Shown: piece by piece, positions 9,058-18,509 of the stretch
How the letters are laid out: each line of letters starts with the position of its first letter
How positions within the stretch are numbered: position 1 is the first letter of the stretch
Source of the DNA: Qipengyuania gaetbuli
GTDB lineage: Bacteria > Pseudomonadota > Alphaproteobacteria > Sphingomonadales > Sphingomonadaceae
Assembly (NCBI RefSeq): GCF_020524765.1
Contig: NZ_JAIVLR010000001.1
Location: forward strand, 186,001-250,000
DNA: 64,000 nucleotides
Reading direction: 5' to 3'
Program-made: the position numbers and the translations under genes
Notes under the pieces: model-generated
What the model was told of the DNA's origin: nothing
The model's database searches: none
The model's input: only the letters and a program-made list of their open reading frames with translations

Positions 9058-10403
9058 AAGCGGGGGAAAATCCCGCCAATCCGGCCTGCATGTGGCCCTA
9101 TCATCCCGACCTGCTCGCAACGCCCGTCCCGCGTTACACCAGCTTCCCGACTGCCGCCGAGTTCGGCGACATTCCGGGCGATGCCTATCGCAAGGCCTTG
9201 GAGAGCGTGTCGGGCGATGTCTCGCTCTACGTCCACATCCCTTTTTGCGAGAAAATCTGTTTCTACTGCGGCTGCAACACCGGCAAGGCCGGGCGCCGGC
9301 AGCGGTTGGAATCCTATCTCTCGGCACTGCACGCAGAGATTGATCTCGTGTCCTCGCTCCTCCCGCGAGGCACGAAGGTCGGGCGGGTGGCATTCGGCGG
9401 CGGCAGCCCCAATGCCATCACGCCTACCGATTTCGTGCGGCTGGTCGACACGCTGACCATCCGCTTCGGTCTCGACGACCCGATCTTCTCGATCGAGCTC
9501 GATCCGCGCACGATGACGCGCTCATGGGCCGAGGTCATCGGCCACGTCGGGATCGAGCGTGCCAGCCTCGGCGTCCAGACCTTCGCCCCGCACTGCCAGG
9601 AAGCGATCGGGCGCGTGCAGGCAGAGGATTCGATCGTCGAGACGGTCGATCTGCTGAGGAACGCGGGCGTTACCTCGCTCAATTTCGATCTCATGTATGG
9701 CCTGCCCGGCCAGACCCGCGACGACCTGCTCGACACGCTCCAGCGCACCCGCGTTCTGGGCGCGGATCGCGTTGCGCTATTCGGCTATGCCCATGTGCCG
9801 CACATCGTCCCGCGCCAGCGGATGATCGACGATACCGACCTGCCCGACCAGGCAGAGCGGTTCGCCATGGCCGGGCTCGGCTATTCCTACCTTGCGACCC
9901 ACGGCTATGTGCCGGTCGGTTTCGACCATTTCGCGCGGCCCGGCGGCGATCCCCTTGCCCGTGCAGCGACGGAAGGGCGGGTGCACCGCAATTTCCAAGG
10001 CTTTACCGACGATGCCGCGCCGAACCTGATCGGCCTTGGCAGTTCGGCGATCAGTTCCTTCCCGCACCTACTCGCCCAGAACGAGAAGAACAGCGGACGT
10101 TACCGCATGATCGCCTCGCAAGGATCGCTCACCGCCCAGCGCGGGTTCGAGCGCAGCGCGGAGGACGGCGAGCGCGGCAAGGCAATCGAGGAACTGCTCT
10201 GTCAGGGCAGGACCGAATTGCCCGAATATCTCGCGGCAGACATCGCCTGCCGCCTGTCGGCTTTCACCGCGCGCGGCTTGGCATCGCTGGACGGGAACGT
10301 GCTGACCATGGACCCCGACGGCCTGCCTTATGCGCGGACGATCGCCGCCCTTCTCGATCCGTACCGGCAAGTGTCAAAGACGCGCTTCAGCGCAGCGGTC
10401 TGA
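9054..10403 (+). CDS. hemN: Oxygen-independent coproporphyrinogen III dehydrogenase (HemN)
   Basis: HemN is a cytoplasmic radical-SAM enzyme that decarboxylates coproporphyrinogen III to protoporphyrinogen IX when oxygen is low. The 449-residue sequence has VPRYTSFPTA, the radical-SAM cluster CEKICFYCGC (CxxxCxxCxC), and GGGSPNAITPTDF. It also has MYGLPGQTRDDL and the GLGYSYLATHGYVPVGFDHFARPGD-like segment of true HemN rather than HemW. Location behind the cbb3 genes fits haem supply under microaerobic growth. The start at 9054 overlaps the upstream gene; an internal ATG at 9090 would also keep the conserved region. Confidence 0.95.
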   Translation: MKAGENPANPACMWPYHPDLLATPVPRYTSFPTAAEFGDIPGDAYRKALESVSGDVSLYVHIPFCEKICFYCGCNTGKAGRRQRLESYLSALHAEIDLVSSLLPRGTKVGRVAFGGGSPNAITPTDFVRLVDTLTIRFGLDDPIFSIELDPRTMTRSWAEVIGHVGIERASLGVQTFAPHCQEAIGRVQAEDSIVETVDLLRNAGVTSLNFDLMYGLPGQTRDDLLDTLQRTRVLGADRVALFGYAHVPHIVPRQRMIDDTDLPDQAERFAMAGLGYSYLATHGYVPVGFDHFARPGGDPLARAATEGRVHRNFQGFTDDAAPNLIGLGSSAISSFPHLLAQNEKNSGRYRMIASQGSLTAQRGFERSAEDGERGKAIEELLCQGRTELPEYLAADIACRLSAFTARGLASLDGNVLTMDPDGLPYARTIAALLDPYRQVSKTRFSAAV

Positions 10404-10461
10404 CAAACGGGCGGATGCGATCGGCATGGACGACCCGGCCTGGCCGGCCTAGCCTCTTGCC

Positions 10462-11088
10462 GTGGATACCACCCTCGATCCGAGCCAAATTGCCATCGTC
10501 ATTGCCGCCGGCGGGCGTGGCGAACGCATTGGAGGAGACAAGCCTGCTCGGCTACTGGCCGGCCGGTCCATGCTGGAACGCGCCATCGATGCCGCGAAGA
10601 CCTGGGGCGAGACCATCGCGATAGCGGTCGGGGAGCCGGGGCAGGCAGCGAATTCGAACCTTCCCGTCCTGCTTGATAACGCGAAAAACCTCGGCCCGAT
10701 TTCGGCGCTCGCCAGCGCGTTCCGCTTTGCCAGTCAGCAGAACTCCTCTCACGTCCTGCTAGTCTCTTGCGACATGCCTTTCCTGCCCCGAGACCTTTTG
10801 CCGCGCCTTGCGGCAGCTATCGGCGATAAAGGCGCCGCGCTTCCCGTCGCGGAAGGTCATCTGCAGGCGATGGCAGGTCTCTGGCGAGTGGCACCGGACG
10901 AGCTTTCCGTTTTCATCGCACAAGGCGGGCGTTCGCTCCTGCGGTTTGCGGAGGTGCAGGAAGCGACCGAAATACAATGGCCTGCGGACGGGAGCGGCAA
11001 TGCATTCGAGGATATTGACGACCTTGCACAGCTACGCGACGCCGAAGCACGGCTGAGCCTGCCAGGTCAGACGGCCTGCTCTCCGTAA
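10462..11088 (+). CDS. mobA: Molybdenum cofactor guanylyltransferase (MobA)
   Basis: MobA transfers GMP to molybdopterin to make the MGD cofactor used by DMSO-reductase-family enzymes. The 208-residue GTG-started protein has the nucleotidyltransferase signature VIAAGGRGERIGGDKPARLLAG and the VSCDMPFLPRDLL motif with the metal-binding aspartate. It lies next to, and converges with, the soeCBA genes, overlapping soeC by 22 bp. SoeA needs bis-MGD, so the pairing is functional. Confidence 0.9.
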   Translation: MDTTLDPSQIAIVIAAGGRGERIGGDKPARLLAGRSMLERAIDAAKTWGETIAIAVGEPGQAANSNLPVLLDNAKNLGPISALASAFRFASQQNSSHVLLVSCDMPFLPRDLLPRLAAAIGDKGAALPVAEGHLQAMAGLWRVAPDELSVFIAQGGRSLLRFAEVQEATEIQWPADGSGNAFEDIDDLAQLRDAEARLSLPGQTACSP

Positions 11089-12023
11089 TACAGGGTGACG
11101 GCGTGCTTTGCTTCGGCGAAGAACAGCCAGCGCTCGGTCGCAACCCCGACCTGGCAGGCGACAAGGCCAATCACCGTAAACGGCAGTGTCAGGGGTTCGA
11201 AGGGGAAGACAAGCCCGTCCACCATGGCGAGCATTGGGATGATGAAACCGGACCATACGGTAATCCGCCGCAGCTTGTCCGCATGCTTCCTCGCGATGCG
11301 GAAGCCCATCTCCCGCAAGAGGTAATTGTCATTGTCGTGCGGGCTGCCGGTCATCTCGACCCGTCCCAGATGGCCCAGCCCTGTCGCCGAACCTGCCGTG
11401 CTGACGGGAGCGGAGGCGTGGATGTTCCGCCAGTAAGCCAGCTTCACGCCTAGCCCGATCATTAACAGTACCAGCGCAAGCAGCCGCGTGATCGCCGCCG
11501 CCTGGTCGACATCGGAAGCGTCCAGCAGGAATGCGAGGATCACCGCGCCATTCATTGGCCCGATGACAAGATAGCCGGCAACAGTCCAGCCGTTGAACCA
11601 CGCGGGAACAGGCCGCAACGAAGCGTAGATCATGGCCGTACAGTAAACCGTCACGAGCGACAGGGCCGCTCCCGCGGTGCCCAGCGCGACGGCGGCCGAG
11701 CTTGTGATGAGGTTGAAGCTCCACGAAATCGCGAACAGGCCGAGCGGGACAAAGGCGATCACTGCTGCCAACCCTTCGCGCGAAAGCCAGCTCGAACGCC
11801 ACTGCGACAACGCCCGCCATGCGCGCTCCGGACGTCCGAGATGCAGCGTCGAGGACAGCAACCCCGAAACGATCAGGGCGAAAGCCAGGCCGAAAGTCGC
11901 GAAACCGAAACCCGCCTCTCGCGGCAGGACGCCCAGCGATGCGAGGAAGGCCAAGACGATCATCATCCCGTAGCCCGCGCCGCTGGCGGTGGTGAAGAAG
12001 ATCACGGATTTCGCAGGATGCAT
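11067..12023 (-). CDS. soeC: DmsC/SoeC-type membrane anchor subunit of a molybdoenzyme
   Basis: The 318-residue integral membrane protein has about eight helices and the DmsC family segment LSSTLHLGRPERAWRALSQWRSSWLSREG. It would anchor the catalytic and Fe-S subunits to the cytoplasmic face of the inner membrane and exchange electrons with quinone. It follows soeB by 11 bp. The soe assignment comes from the sulfur-oxidation neighbourhood; sequence alone only shows the DmsC fold. Confidence 0.8.
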   Translation of the reverse strand: MHPAKSVIFFTTASGAGYGMMIVLAFLASLGVLPREAGFGFATFGLAFALIVSGLLSSTLHLGRPERAWRALSQWRSSWLSREGLAAVIAFVPLGLFAISWSFNLITSSAAVALGTAGAALSLVTVYCTAMIYASLRPVPAWFNGWTVAGYLVIGPMNGAVILAFLLDASDVDQAAAITRLLALVLLMIGLGVKLAYWRNIHASAPVSTAGSATGLGHLGRVEMTGSPHDNDNYLLREMGFRIARKHADKLRRITVWSGFIIPMLAMVDGLVFPFEPLTLPFTVIGLVACQVGVATERWLFFAEAKHAVTLYYGEQAV

Positions 12024-12034
12024 CGCCCGTTCCC

Positions 12035-12784
12035 CTACGACAGGATCTTGTCGACCCAGCGGGCGATCAGGCCCGCCCCATCGGTCGTTCCGTCGACATG
12101 GTCAAGCATGCGGGGGGCCTTGGCCCCTTCCCGCCCGTCCTGTCGCGGTCGCGGCGGCAGGTACTTGTTGACCGGTTTCGTCAGCTGTTCGGGCATGAGG
12201 TCGTAGCCGCCCCTTGCAGCGACGAGGCGTGACACTTCGCTATCCGGATCGCCAAGATCGCCGAAACTGCGCGCGCCTGCCGGGCAGGTCGATACGCAGG
12301 CGGGCACGCGGCTCTCCTCGGGGAGGTTCTCGTTGTAGATCTTGTCGACGCAGAGCGTACATTTCTTCATCACGCCCTGGTTCTCGTCATATTCGCGCGC
12401 GCCATAGGGACAGGCCCAACTACACAGCTTGCAGCCGATGCAAATATCCTCGTTGACCAGCACGATGCCGTCTTCCTCGCGCTTGTAGCTCGCCCCTGTC
12501 GGGCACACGGTCACGCAAGGCGCATCCTCGCAATGCAGGCAGGACCGTGGGAAATGGACGGTCTGGCCGCGGCCCGCGTCATCGGTCGTCTCGTAGGTGT
12601 GGACGCGGTTGAACCAAACGCCGTCCGGCTTCTTGCCGTAGGGGTCGTAATCAGTGAGCGGCGCGGACTTCGCCCCGGCGTTCCATTCCTTGCAGTTCAC
12701 CGCGCAGGCGTGACACCCGACACAGATGTCGAGATCGACGACGAGGCCAAGCTTCTTGCCAGTAGTCTCCGGCAGGCTGGTCAT
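12035..12784 (-). CDS. soeB: Four-cluster 4Fe-4S subunit of sulfite dehydrogenase (SoeB-like)
   Basis: The 249-residue ferredoxin subunit has four cysteine groups: CVGCHACAVNCK, CLHCEDAPCVTVC, CIGCKLCSWAC and CTLC...CVSTC. This is the DmsB/NrfC/SoeB layout for four [4Fe-4S] clusters linking the molybdenum site to the membrane subunit. The start overlaps the soeA stop by 4 bp. Absence of a twin-arginine signal in soeA and soeB suggests a cytoplasmic enzyme, as in SoeABC. Confidence 0.85.
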   Translation of the reverse strand: MTSLPETTGKKLGLVVDLDICVGCHACAVNCKEWNAGAKSAPLTDYDPYGKKPDGVWFNRVHTYETTDDAGRGQTVHFPRSCLHCEDAPCVTVCPTGASYKREEDGIVLVNEDICIGCKLCSWACPYGAREYDENQGVMKKCTLCVDKIYNENLPEESRVPACVSTCPAGARSFGDLGDPDSEVSRLVAARGGYDLMPEQLTKPVNKYLPPRPRQDGREGAKAPRMLDHVDGTTDGAGLIARWVDKILS

Positions 12785-15759
12785 GTCCCGTCATTCCCCC
12801 GGTTACCGCGCCCATCCCTGATGCCGTCGATCCAGCCGTGATTGGCGTGGCGCTGGCCGATAAATTCCTTGAGTACGGCCTTCCCGCCCGTCCCGTCACC
12901 CCTGAGGTCCGCGCCAAACTCCAGCGGGCCGTCCTGTCTCGAGACGTACTGTCCTACGGGCTCGAAAACGGGATAAGCTTCACCTGCCTCCTCCGCCGTA
13001 CACTTCCGCAAGCGGACGCGAAGATCGTACCATGCGGCCTGGCCGGTCACCGGGTCGGAATTGGAATAGGCCTTGTCGCCCTTCTCCGGCAGCAGCTTAT
13101 CGGTGATGATGTGATTGAGGAGGAAGCCGCGCGTCATCTCGGGGCTGTCCTTGTCGAGGCCCCACGCGCCCTTGCGCTTGCCGATCGCGTTCCAGGTCCA
13201 CACGACATCGGGGTTCACGCCGGTTACGAGCTTCACCTGCGCCTTCACCCGCCCGCGGCCGTTTTCGATCCAGACCCAGTCGTCGTCCGCGAGGTCATGC
13301 TTCGCTGCAAGGTCGCCGTGCATTTGTAACTTGTTCGCGCTGGTGATCTGCCTCAGCCAAGCGTTTTGGCTGCCCCAGCTGTGATACATGTGCATCGGCC
13401 GCTGCGAGAGCGCGTGGACCGGGAAGTCTTCCCCGCCCTCCTCGCGTTCGAGGAAGGGCTGGTACCAGATGGGCAGAGGGTCGAAATAAGTGTCGATCCG
13501 TTCGCGATGCTCTTCCGGCGGCTGGATCTGGCCGTGCCCGCGCGCCGCCAGGCGGAATTTCTGCAAATCCTCGTTGTAGAGCTGGAAAGTGATCGGGTCG
13601 GTCGAACCGAGCCAAGCCATTTTCTTCGCATAGGCGAGGTATTCGCGGTTCGCGTATTTCATGAACTGCGCCGAAAGCGGCAGTTCCTCGTGCCAGAAGC
13701 ACCCGTTCTCGATGTAGCGGTCCAGTTGGTCGGGATTGACCGCGCCGACGCCAGACTTGCTCCCGTCCTCGCCGCGCCAGCCCGATAGCGGACCGACGCC
13801 GGGCGCGCGTTCGTGGTTGACGATATAGTCCTCGTAGCCGCCCGGAAATTTCGGCGATCCGTCGGGATTGGTCATGCCGGGCAGGCCCAGCCGAGCACCC
13901 AGATCGAGCAGGACCGTCTGGAACGGGCGCACATCGCGATCGAGCGGCAGGACCGGCTGGCGGATCGCGTCCCCGCCGCCATGGGCAGACGAGATCGGCC
14001 GGTCGAGCATGGAGATGCAGTCCCACCTCTCCAGATAGGTCGTGTCGGGCAGGATCAGGTCGCAATAGGGCACCGTCTCCGACCAGAAGGCATCGGAGTA
14101 GATGATCTTCGGGATGACGTATTCACCGTCCTCGCACTTCTTCGTGAAATAGCCGAGCGTGTCGGGGATATTCATCGAGCTGTTCCAGGCCATGTTGGCC
14201 ATGAACATGAACAGCACGTCGATGCCGTAGGGGTCCTGGGTCGCGGCGTTGTGCAGCACCATGTGCATCATGCCGTGCAGCGCCAGCGGGTGCTCCCAGC
14301 TGAAAGCCTTGTCGATCCTCAGCGGTTCGCCATGCTGGTCGACAATCAGGTCTTCGGGCGATCGCGGGAAGCCCAGCGGGGGGCCGTCCAGCGGAACGCC
14401 CGCCTCCGCCTTGGGCCATGCCGCCTTGACGCCGGGCGGGATCGGCTTGGGGAACGGCGCCTTGTACCGCCAGCCACCCGGACAATCGACCGAACCCAGC
14501 AACGCCTGCAGGATGTGGATGGCCCGGCAGGTGTGGAAGCCGTTCGAATGTGCCGAAATTCCGCGCATGGCATGGAAGGACACGGGCCGGCCGACGAAGC
14601 GGTCGTGGTGGCGCCCCCAGGCATCGATCCACGGCTCCTCGATCACGAGTTCCTTCTCAAACGCCGTCTCGGCGAGCTCTGCGGCAATGCGGCGGATCGT
14701 GTCCGCCGGAATGCCGGTCGTCTCTGCAACCGCATCGGGTGAGAATTCGGCGTCTAGGTACCGTTCCGCGAGCAATTGGAAAGACGGAACGACGCGGCGG
14801 CCATTGACCTCGCGCTCGCCCGCAAAGGCCGGTTGGATGTGCGCAGCATTGGCCCTGATCGCCCTGCCCTGCTCGAGGCACCAGGCAAGCGGTGCGCCAT
14901 CATCTTCGTGCCGCAGGAACAGGCCGTCATCGGCAGCGCCCGGCTCGTTGATGACCAGCCACGGGGCATTGGAATATCGGGCAAGGCTCGCCCAATCGAT
15001 CTTCTCTGCCCGCAGCAATTCGTGGATCAGCGCGAAGACGAATAGCCCGTCGGTCCCCGGTCTGATGCCGATCCATTCGTCGGCGATCGCCGAATAGCCG
15101 GTGCGCACCGGATTGACCGACACGAACTTCGTGCCGGGCCGGGTCTTCAGATTGCCGAGGCCGAGCTTGATCGGATTGCTGTCATGATCGTCGGCCACGC
15201 CGAACATCATGTGGTAGAGCGTGCGCTCGTAATCGGGCTCGCCGAATTCCCAGAATGCCCCGCCCAGCGTGTAAAGCCCGCCCGCCGCCATGTTGACCGA
15301 ACAGAAGCCGCCGTGGGCTGCGAAATTGTGCGTGCCGAACTGGCTGGCCCACCAGCCGGTCAGGGATTGAGACTGGTCACGCCCGGTGAAGAAGGCAAGC
15401 TTGGCCGGATCACGCTCGCGAACCTCGCCCAGCCACTCGGTCGCCAGTTCCAGCGCCTCGTCCCATTCGATCTCGCGGAATTCGCCCGATCCCCTCTCCC
15501 CTGTGCGAAGCAGCGGCTTGGTCAGCTTGGCCGGCGCATACTGGTGCATGATGCCCGCGCTACCCTTGGCGCACAACACACCCTTGTTGACCGGATGATC
15601 GGGATTGCCCTCGATATAGCGGATCGTGCCGTTCTTCAGATGGACCCGGATACCGCAGCGGCAGGCACACATGTAACAGGTAGAGGTCTTCACCTCGTCG
15701 GCCACCTGCGGCGACAGGGCCACGTCCTCGCGGACGGTCTCGAAGGGGTTAAAGCCCAT
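12781..15759 (-). CDS. soeA: Molybdopterin catalytic subunit, sulfite dehydrogenase SoeA-like
   Basis: This 992-residue protein belongs to the DMSO reductase superfamily. It begins with the [4Fe-4S] motif CYMCACRCGIRVH...GVLCAKG and lacks any twin-arginine signal, so it should be cytoplasmic. GGFCSVNMAAGG contains the likely Mo-ligand cysteine, as in the PsrA/PhsA/SoeA group. With soeB and soeC it forms an anchor-bearing complex. Known SoeABC oxidizes sulfite to sulfate and feeds quinone. Nearby persulfide dioxygenase, SulP and SqrR-type genes support this over thiosulfate, polysulfide or DMSO reduction, but substrate cannot be read from sequence alone. Confidence 0.83.
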   Translation of the reverse strand: MGFNPFETVREDVALSPQVADEVKTSTCYMCACRCGIRVHLKNGTIRYIEGNPDHPVNKGVLCAKGSAGIMHQYAPAKLTKPLLRTGERGSGEFREIEWDEALELATEWLGEVRERDPAKLAFFTGRDQSQSLTGWWASQFGTHNFAAHGGFCSVNMAAGGLYTLGGAFWEFGEPDYERTLYHMMFGVADDHDSNPIKLGLGNLKTRPGTKFVSVNPVRTGYSAIADEWIGIRPGTDGLFVFALIHELLRAEKIDWASLARYSNAPWLVINEPGAADDGLFLRHEDDGAPLAWCLEQGRAIRANAAHIQPAFAGEREVNGRRVVPSFQLLAERYLDAEFSPDAVAETTGIPADTIRRIAAELAETAFEKELVIEEPWIDAWGRHHDRFVGRPVSFHAMRGISAHSNGFHTCRAIHILQALLGSVDCPGGWRYKAPFPKPIPPGVKAAWPKAEAGVPLDGPPLGFPRSPEDLIVDQHGEPLRIDKAFSWEHPLALHGMMHMVLHNAATQDPYGIDVLFMFMANMAWNSSMNIPDTLGYFTKKCEDGEYVIPKIIYSDAFWSETVPYCDLILPDTTYLERWDCISMLDRPISSAHGGGDAIRQPVLPLDRDVRPFQTVLLDLGARLGLPGMTNPDGSPKFPGGYEDYIVNHERAPGVGPLSGWRGEDGSKSGVGAVNPDQLDRYIENGCFWHEELPLSAQFMKYANREYLAYAKKMAWLGSTDPITFQLYNEDLQKFRLAARGHGQIQPPEEHRERIDTYFDPLPIWYQPFLEREEGGEDFPVHALSQRPMHMYHSWGSQNAWLRQITSANKLQMHGDLAAKHDLADDDWVWIENGRGRVKAQVKLVTGVNPDVVWTWNAIGKRKGAWGLDKDSPEMTRGFLLNHIITDKLLPEKGDKAYSNSDPVTGQAAWYDLRVRLRKCTAEEAGEAYPVFEPVGQYVSRQDGPLEFGADLRGDGTGGKAVLKEFIGQRHANHGWIDGIRDGRGNRGNDGT

Positions 15760-15801
15760 CTCTCTCCCACGGCTCGCGACTTGTTTTCATATCACGAGTT
15801 C

Positions 15802-15816
15802 CTAATACAGCTATTG
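15802..15816. promoter_or_regulatory. Candidate operator in the soeA/sqrR divergent region
   Basis: CTAATACAGCTATTG contains the palindrome AATA-N4-TATT. It resembles the CTAATATGAGCATTA segment found before the persulfide dioxygenase gene. It lies between the divergent soeA and ArsR-type genes, where a BigR/SqrR-like repressor would be expected to bind. Only two copies are seen. Confidence 0.4.
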
Positions 15817-15896
15817 CAGGGCCGGTTTCGCGACGCAACCGCGAATGGCCCGGTTGTCAGACGCGCGCGTGATGCCCGCAGCCAAGGAGCCGCCAG

Positions 15897-16229
15897 GTGG
15901 ATCTTCCGCTTGAAATGATGCAGGAAAATGCGGGCCGCGCCGTCGCGCTGCTGAAGTCGATGGCGAACGAATCTCGGTTGATGATCCTGTGCCAGCTGTC
16001 GCAAAAGGAAATGACGGTCGGCGAATTGGCGACCAAGATCCCGCTATCGCAATCGGCACTTTCGCAGCACCTGAGTGTCCTGCGCCGCGAAAATCTCGTG
16101 AAGACCCGGCGGGAATCGCAATTCGTCTGGTATTCGATCGATAGCGAGGACGCGAAGGCCGTAATCGGCACGCTCTACGACCTGTTCTGCGCGCAATGCG
16201 AAACGGACGCCGGTCAGGCTTCGGCCTGA
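15897..16229 (+). CDS. ArsR-family persulfide-responsive repressor, BigR/SqrR type
   Basis: The 110-residue winged-helix protein has the recognition helix SQSALSQHLSVLRRENLV. Its two key cysteines are Cys32 in RLMILC and Cys98 in YDLFC. Their 66-residue spacing equals that of SqrR Cys41/Cys107, which form a tetrasulfide bridge on persulfide exposure and release DNA. An extra cysteine follows at 101. GTG start with AAGGAG upstream. It is divergent from soeABC and precedes the sulP-to-dioxygenase genes, so it probably represses both. Confidence 0.88.
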   Translation: MDLPLEMMQENAGRAVALLKSMANESRLMILCQLSQKEMTVGELATKIPLSQSALSQHLSVLRRENLVKTRRESQFVWYSIDSEDAKAVIGTLYDLFCAQCETDAGQASA

Positions 16230-16247
16230 TCCCCGCGCCCACCCCGC

Positions 16248-18086
16248 TCACATCCGTTTCTCTATCCGGTTGGCGCCGAGGTCTGGCGTCGACATGGTGC
16301 CGTGCGCAACTGCATCTGGCGCGAGCGTCTTGAACGCATCATACTGCGTCAGGAATATCTTGCCGCTCAGCTTGTAGAGGAAGTGGGTGCGCGACAGCCG
16401 GTCGGTGACGGGTCCCTTCACTTCGGACAGGTGCATGGTCACCCCAGCATCGCCCAGCCGCTCGTTGAGCGCCTCCAGCACTTCCAGTCCCGATGCGTCG
16501 ATGAAATTCACCGCCGAGCACATCAGGACGAGGTGCTTTACCTCCGGATTGTCGGCAATTTCGCTGAGGACGAATTCCTCCAGCCAGCGCGAATTGAGAT
16601 AGGTCAGGGATTCGTCGACGCGAATGGTGAGGACCCGCGGATCGCACAGGACCTTGTGCCGGCGCACATTGCGGAAATGCTCCGTATTGGGAACCTGCCC
16701 CACCACCGCCGCGTGAGGCAGCGAGGAATGCCAGACGAACAGGGCAAGGCTGGCGAGCACGCCAACCAGCACGCCCGTTTCCACCCCGTCCACGAGGGTA
16801 ACGAGGATGGTGGCGGCGATCGCGATGAAATCCCGCTTGGAATAGCGCCACAGCTCGACAGGCTTGTGCAGGTCCACCAGGGTGAGGACTGCCACAATGA
16901 TCGTCGCCGACAAGGTCGCCAGCGGCAGGTAGAACAGCAGCGGCGTCAGGAAAACGGTGGCCAGCGCGATGCCGATGGCCGTAAAAGCCCCTGCAGCCGG
17001 CGTTGCTGCGCCGGCGTCGAAGTTGACCACCGAGCGTGAAAAGCCTCCGGTCACCGGAAAACCTCCGGACAGCGAGGAAGCGAGGTTCGACGAACCGAGC
17101 GCCACCAGCTCCTGGTCGGGATCGATGCGCTGCCTGCGCTTCGCGGCAAGCGTCTGTGCGACGGATACTGACTCGACGAAGCCGATGATCGAGATGAAGG
17201 CGGCTCCGACCAGCAGTTCCGACCAGAGCCCCGCATCGAAGCTGGGCAAGGCGAACGGTGGGAGGCCGACCGGGATGTCGCCCACGGTCCTGACACCGCG
17301 CTCGTCGAGGCCCAGCAAGGCTACGGCTGCGGTCGTCACGACGATTGCCAAAACCGGGCCTGCCTTGGTCGCGACGCCTGCTCTACCTTCCTTGAGGCCG
17401 AGCTTCATCAGGGTAGGCTTAAGACCCTTTCGCACCCAGACTAGGAAGGCTGTTGCGCCTGTACCGATCGCCAAGGTGACGAGGTTGGTTTCCCCGACAT
17501 GCGAGGAAAGCGACAGCACGATTTCGACCAGCGTTTCGCCCTCTGCCTTCACGCCCAACAGGTGCTTGAGCTGGCTGGCGGCAATGATGATCCCGCTTGC
17601 CGTGATGAAACCGCTGACGACCGGATGCGACAGGAGGTTGGCCAGGAAGCCGAGCCGCAACAGGCCCATCGCAGTCAGCATCAGCCCGGAAATTGCTGCC
17701 AGCGCGATGGTCGCGGCCAGATATTCGGCAGTACCGCCCGCAGCGACCTTTCCTGCCACTGCCGCGGTCATGAGAGAGACCACGGCCACCGGCCCGACCG
17801 AAAGCGTGCGGCTGGTACCGAAGATGGCATAGGCGATCAGGGGCAGGATCGAGGCATAAAGCCCGACGACCGGCGGCAGGCCCGCCAGCAGTGCATAGGC
17901 GAGGCTCTGCGGGATCAGCATCAGCGTGACGATCACCGCCGCGATGAGGTCGCTGGACAGCGTGACCCTGTCGTAGGTGCGCCCCCAGTCGAGTATGGGC
18001 AGGTAGCGCTGGGCGTGCTGGCGGGTCAGGCGCATCGCGCCGCCTGTCAACGATCCGTTCCCGGTGCCGGGAGCCTTGCTACCCAT
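16248..18086 (-). CDS. SulP family sulfate/anion transporter with STAS domain
   Basis: The 612-residue SLC26/SulP protein has about 12-14 membrane helices. Hallmarks are IPQSLAYALLAGLPPVVGLYASILP and SSNLASSLSGGFPVTGGFSRSVVNFDAGA. A C-terminal STAS domain (about residues 460-570) contains VLMCSAVNFIDASGLEVLE. It is last in a five-gene minus-strand run with the dioxygenase and YeeE genes, so it may carry the sulfate made by SoeABC. Import or export direction cannot be judged from the sequence. Confidence 0.88.
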   Translation of the reverse strand: MGSKAPGTGNGSLTGGAMRLTRQHAQRYLPILDWGRTYDRVTLSSDLIAAVIVTLMLIPQSLAYALLAGLPPVVGLYASILPLIAYAIFGTSRTLSVGPVAVVSLMTAAVAGKVAAGGTAEYLAATIALAAISGLMLTAMGLLRLGFLANLLSHPVVSGFITASGIIIAASQLKHLLGVKAEGETLVEIVLSLSSHVGETNLVTLAIGTGATAFLVWVRKGLKPTLMKLGLKEGRAGVATKAGPVLAIVVTTAAVALLGLDERGVRTVGDIPVGLPPFALPSFDAGLWSELLVGAAFISIIGFVESVSVAQTLAAKRRQRIDPDQELVALGSSNLASSLSGGFPVTGGFSRSVVNFDAGAATPAAGAFTAIGIALATVFLTPLLFYLPLATLSATIIVAVLTLVDLHKPVELWRYSKRDFIAIAATILVTLVDGVETGVLVGVLASLALFVWHSSLPHAAVVGQVPNTEHFRNVRRHKVLCDPRVLTIRVDESLTYLNSRWLEEFVLSEIADNPEVKHLVLMCSAVNFIDASGLEVLEALNERLGDAGVTMHLSEVKGPVTDRLSRTHFLYKLSGKIFLTQYDAFKTLAPDAVAHGTMSTPDLGANRIEKRM

Positions 18087-18101
18087 TCAACGCACCGCCG
18101 G

Positions 18102-18509
18102 TCAGAGGTTCGGACGCATCGAAGCGAGGTCGTATCCGGCCTGCGCCGCGATACCGATCCGCTCGTCCGGCGTCAGCCCGTCCGGATTTGCAAGCATCCA
18201 GAGGATGGTGGAGCGCCGGCCGCTGCCGCAATAGGCCAACACCTTGCCCTCGGCAGACTCCAAGATGTCGCCCTGGAACCCAACTTTTTCGGGCGTCAGC
18301 GTGTCTGGGGTTACAGGGTTGTTGTGGAAGGCGAGGCCAGCCGCACTCGCCGCCGCAGCGATAGCGTCGGCGGAAGGCTGGTCGGGGCTTTCGCCGTCGG
18401 GACGGTTGCAGACGATAGTCGTGAAACCTCCGTCCTTGGCGGCCTGCACGTCCTCGGCCGTAATCTGGCCGCGAACGCTCAGGCGATCGGTGAGCTTATT
18501 GGCTTGCAT
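18102..18509 (-). CDS. DUF442/TIGR01244 family sulfur-metabolism phosphatase-like protein
   Basis: The 135-residue protein has the TIGR01244 opening LTDRLSVRGQITAEDV and ending with YCGSGRRSTILWML, a Cx5R-type loop of the dual-specificity phosphatase/rhodanese-like fold. In many bacteria this domain is fused to the persulfide dioxygenase (Blh, BigR operon). Here it is a stand-alone gene in the same operon. A sulfur-transfer role via the loop cysteine is likely; the exact reaction is unknown. It overlaps the upstream YeeE gene by 14 bp. Confidence 0.82.
   Translation of the reverse strand: MQANKLTDRLSVRGQITAEDVQAAKDGGFTTIVCNRPDGESPDQPSADAIAAAASAAGLAFHNNPVTPDTLTPEKVGFQGDILESAEGKVLAYCGSGRRSTILWMLANPDGLTPDERIGIAAQAGYDLASMRPNL

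Noticed and set aside
12781-15759. DMSO, thiosulfate or polysulfide reductase instead of SoeA
   Set aside because: There is no twin-arginine signal, and neighbours are sulfur-oxidation genes; SoeA is the better fit, though substrate is unproven.
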